This document shows positions 45,071 through 45,963 of a stretch of DNA of 45,963 nucleotides, one piece after another. A program made the position numbers and the translations under genes. Origin of the DNA: Pseudomonadales bacterium (GTDB taxonomy: Bacteria; Pseudomonadota; Gammaproteobacteria; Pseudomonadales; Ketobacteraceae); NCBI GenBank assembly GCA_020062665.1, contig JAGUVW010000005.1:1-45963 (forward strand), read 5' to 3'. Positions within the stretch are counted from its first letter, which is position 1; the number at the start of each line of letters is the position of its first letter. The notes under the pieces are model-generated. The model was not told the DNA's origin. It did not search any database and saw nothing but the letters and a program-made list of their open reading frames with translations.

Positions 45071-45963
45071 GCTGAACCTGCTGCGGAATCGAATTGGCCC
45101 CGGCCGAACTGGTAGCGGCGCCAGACGGTATAGGCCGCTGGCAATACCAGCAGTGTCAGGAACATGCAGGCCCACAGGCCGCCCACCACCGGCGCCGCCG
45201 TGCGCGCAGACAGATCCGCGCCAACACCGGATTCCCACAGCAGCGGCATCAATCCCAGCACCGTGGTAGCCACCGTCATCAGCATCGGCCGCAGACATTT
45301 GGCGGCGCCTTCTATCACGGCGTCGTCCACATCGCCGGGCTGACGCAGGTTGCCGCTTTGCACACGCGCCTGAAACGCCTGATCCAGATAAACCACCACC
45401 ACGATGCCGGTCTGCGCGGCCACACCACCAACGGCGATCAGACCCACCCACACCGCCGTGGACAGGTTGTAGTCGAGCATTGCCAGCAGCCAGATACTTC
45501 CGGCGATGGCAAACGGGAGGCTCAGCAAAACCAGCAGCGTCTGCGCCACGCCGCGCATGGACAGATACAGCAACGCAACAATCAGCACGAATGTTAGCGG
45601 CAAAACCACCCGCATGCGCGCCTGCATGTCGGCCATGAATACATACTGCCCGGTCCATTGCAGGGAATAACCGGGCGGCAGCGCGAAACGTTGGCTCACC
45701 AGCTGCTTCGCATCGTTAACCCAGCCGCCCAGATCGCGCTGCGTGGCGTCGATATCGGCGAACACATAACCCACCAGCACGCCATTCTCGTCCTTGATCA
45801 TGGGCGGCCCGGTCACGACACGGACATCAGCCAAAACGCCGAGGGGAACGGCAGTTCCGGTCTGTCGATAGCGTTCGGCAACATCCGGATCGGTCGCCGC
45901 TGCCATGGGCGCGGATGAATTCGGCATGGACGCCGCCGCGCCAGCGCGACGTGCACCGCCGCC
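45067..45963 (-). CDS. CusA/CzcA-type RND efflux pump, C-terminal part (runs off the window)
   Basis: The frame is open to the window edge and at least 298 codons are visible. The visible part resembles the last third of heavy-metal RND pumps: GPPMIKDENGVLVGYVFADI of the porter domain, then membrane helices with PFAIAGSIWL, GLIAVGGVAAQTGIVVVVY and the KCLRPMLMTVATTVLGLMPLL region. Near its 5' end in the window an Ala/Arg/Gly-rich stretch looks unlike a normal porter domain. The pump expels metal ions through an envelope-spanning complex; partner genes would lie upstream, outside the window. Confidence 0.87.
   Translation of the reverse strand, partial: GGGARRAGAAASMPNSSAPMAAATDPDVAERYRQTGTAVPLGVLADVRVVTGPPMIKDENGVLVGYVFADIDATQRDLGGWVNDAKQLVSQRFALPPGYSLQWTGQYVFMADMQARMRVVLPLTFVLIVALLYLSMRGVAQTLLVLLSLPFAIAGSIWLLAMLDYNLSTAVWVGLIAVGGVAAQTGIVVVVYLDQAFQARVQSGNLRQPGDVDDAVIEGAAKCLRPMLMTVATTVLGLMPLLWESGVGADLSARTAAPVVGGLWACMFLTLLVLPAAYTVWRRYQFGRGQFDSAAGSA

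Overview
The window reads as chromosome of a GC-rich, nitrogen-fixing gammaproteobacterium. Supporting evidence is the many short lipoproteins with lipoboxes, a type VI secretion (T6SS) regulatory module, proteobacterial-type families throughout, and above all a nifL-nifA-nifB-fdxN-nifQ-rhdN-grx block divergent from rnfABCDGEH-nafY. That order is the one known from Azotobacter vinelandii and diazotrophic Pseudomonas stutzeri. The species cannot be fixed from the sequence alone. The nitrogenase structural genes nifHDK are not here.

Layout. (1) 1-5.2 kb: an unidentified partial gene, a caspase-like lipoprotein, an alpha/beta-hydrolase lipoprotein, then tagF, a PP2C phosphatase (pppA-like) and a small membrane protein. 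These look like the post-translational control part of a T6SS locus. (2) 5.2-11.3 kb: a macro-domain protein and housekeeping or uncharacterised genes (DUF2489, DUF6279, DUF1289, DUF5076, an LpxH-like phosphoesterase, a PAP2 phosphatase). A terminated, foldable intergenic segment here may be a small RNA. (3) 11.4-19.2 kb: a VWA/MoxR pair separated by a 27-bp perfect inverted repeat, a trypsin-like protease overlapping an FHA membrane protein, an OmpA-like lipoprotein, an acyl-CoA dehydrogenase relative, a DUF4156 lipoprotein and a PlsC acyltransferase. (4) 19.4-25.3 kb: a 7TMR-DISM hybrid histidine kinase, a Nudix protein with a lipoprotein signal, a GT-B glycosyltransferase and an autotransporter-type barrel protein.

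(5) 25.4-38.7 kb: the nif/rnf block. nifLA and rnfABCDGEH-nafY diverge from a 378-bp control region that holds a sigma-54 -24/-12 promoter for each side and two NifA-type sites (TGT-N10-ACA) between them. nifB has its own -24/-12 element and NifA site and begins a long operon, nifB-fdxN-(nifO remnant)-nifQ-rhdN-grxD-bolA. The genes fit together as follows: NifL/NifA sense redox and nitrogen state and activate transcription; Rnf drives low-potential electrons to nitrogenase; NifB with FdxN makes the FeMo-co core; NifQ supplies Mo; rhodanese, glutaredoxin and BolA probably serve sulfur/Fe-S handling; NafY holds FeMo-co. Between fdxN and nifQ lies a 19-codon frame that looks like the amino terminus of NifO, left by a deletion.

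(6) 38.7-46.0 kb: a GAF-EAL phosphodiesterase, a Tat-exported flavin amine oxidase interrupted by one in-frame TAA, a DUF2238 membrane protein, a PII-type cation ATPase, and the 3' part of a CusA/CzcA-type RND pump whose stop overlaps the ATPase start. No tRNA, rRNA, CRISPR, integrase or insertion sequence was recognised.
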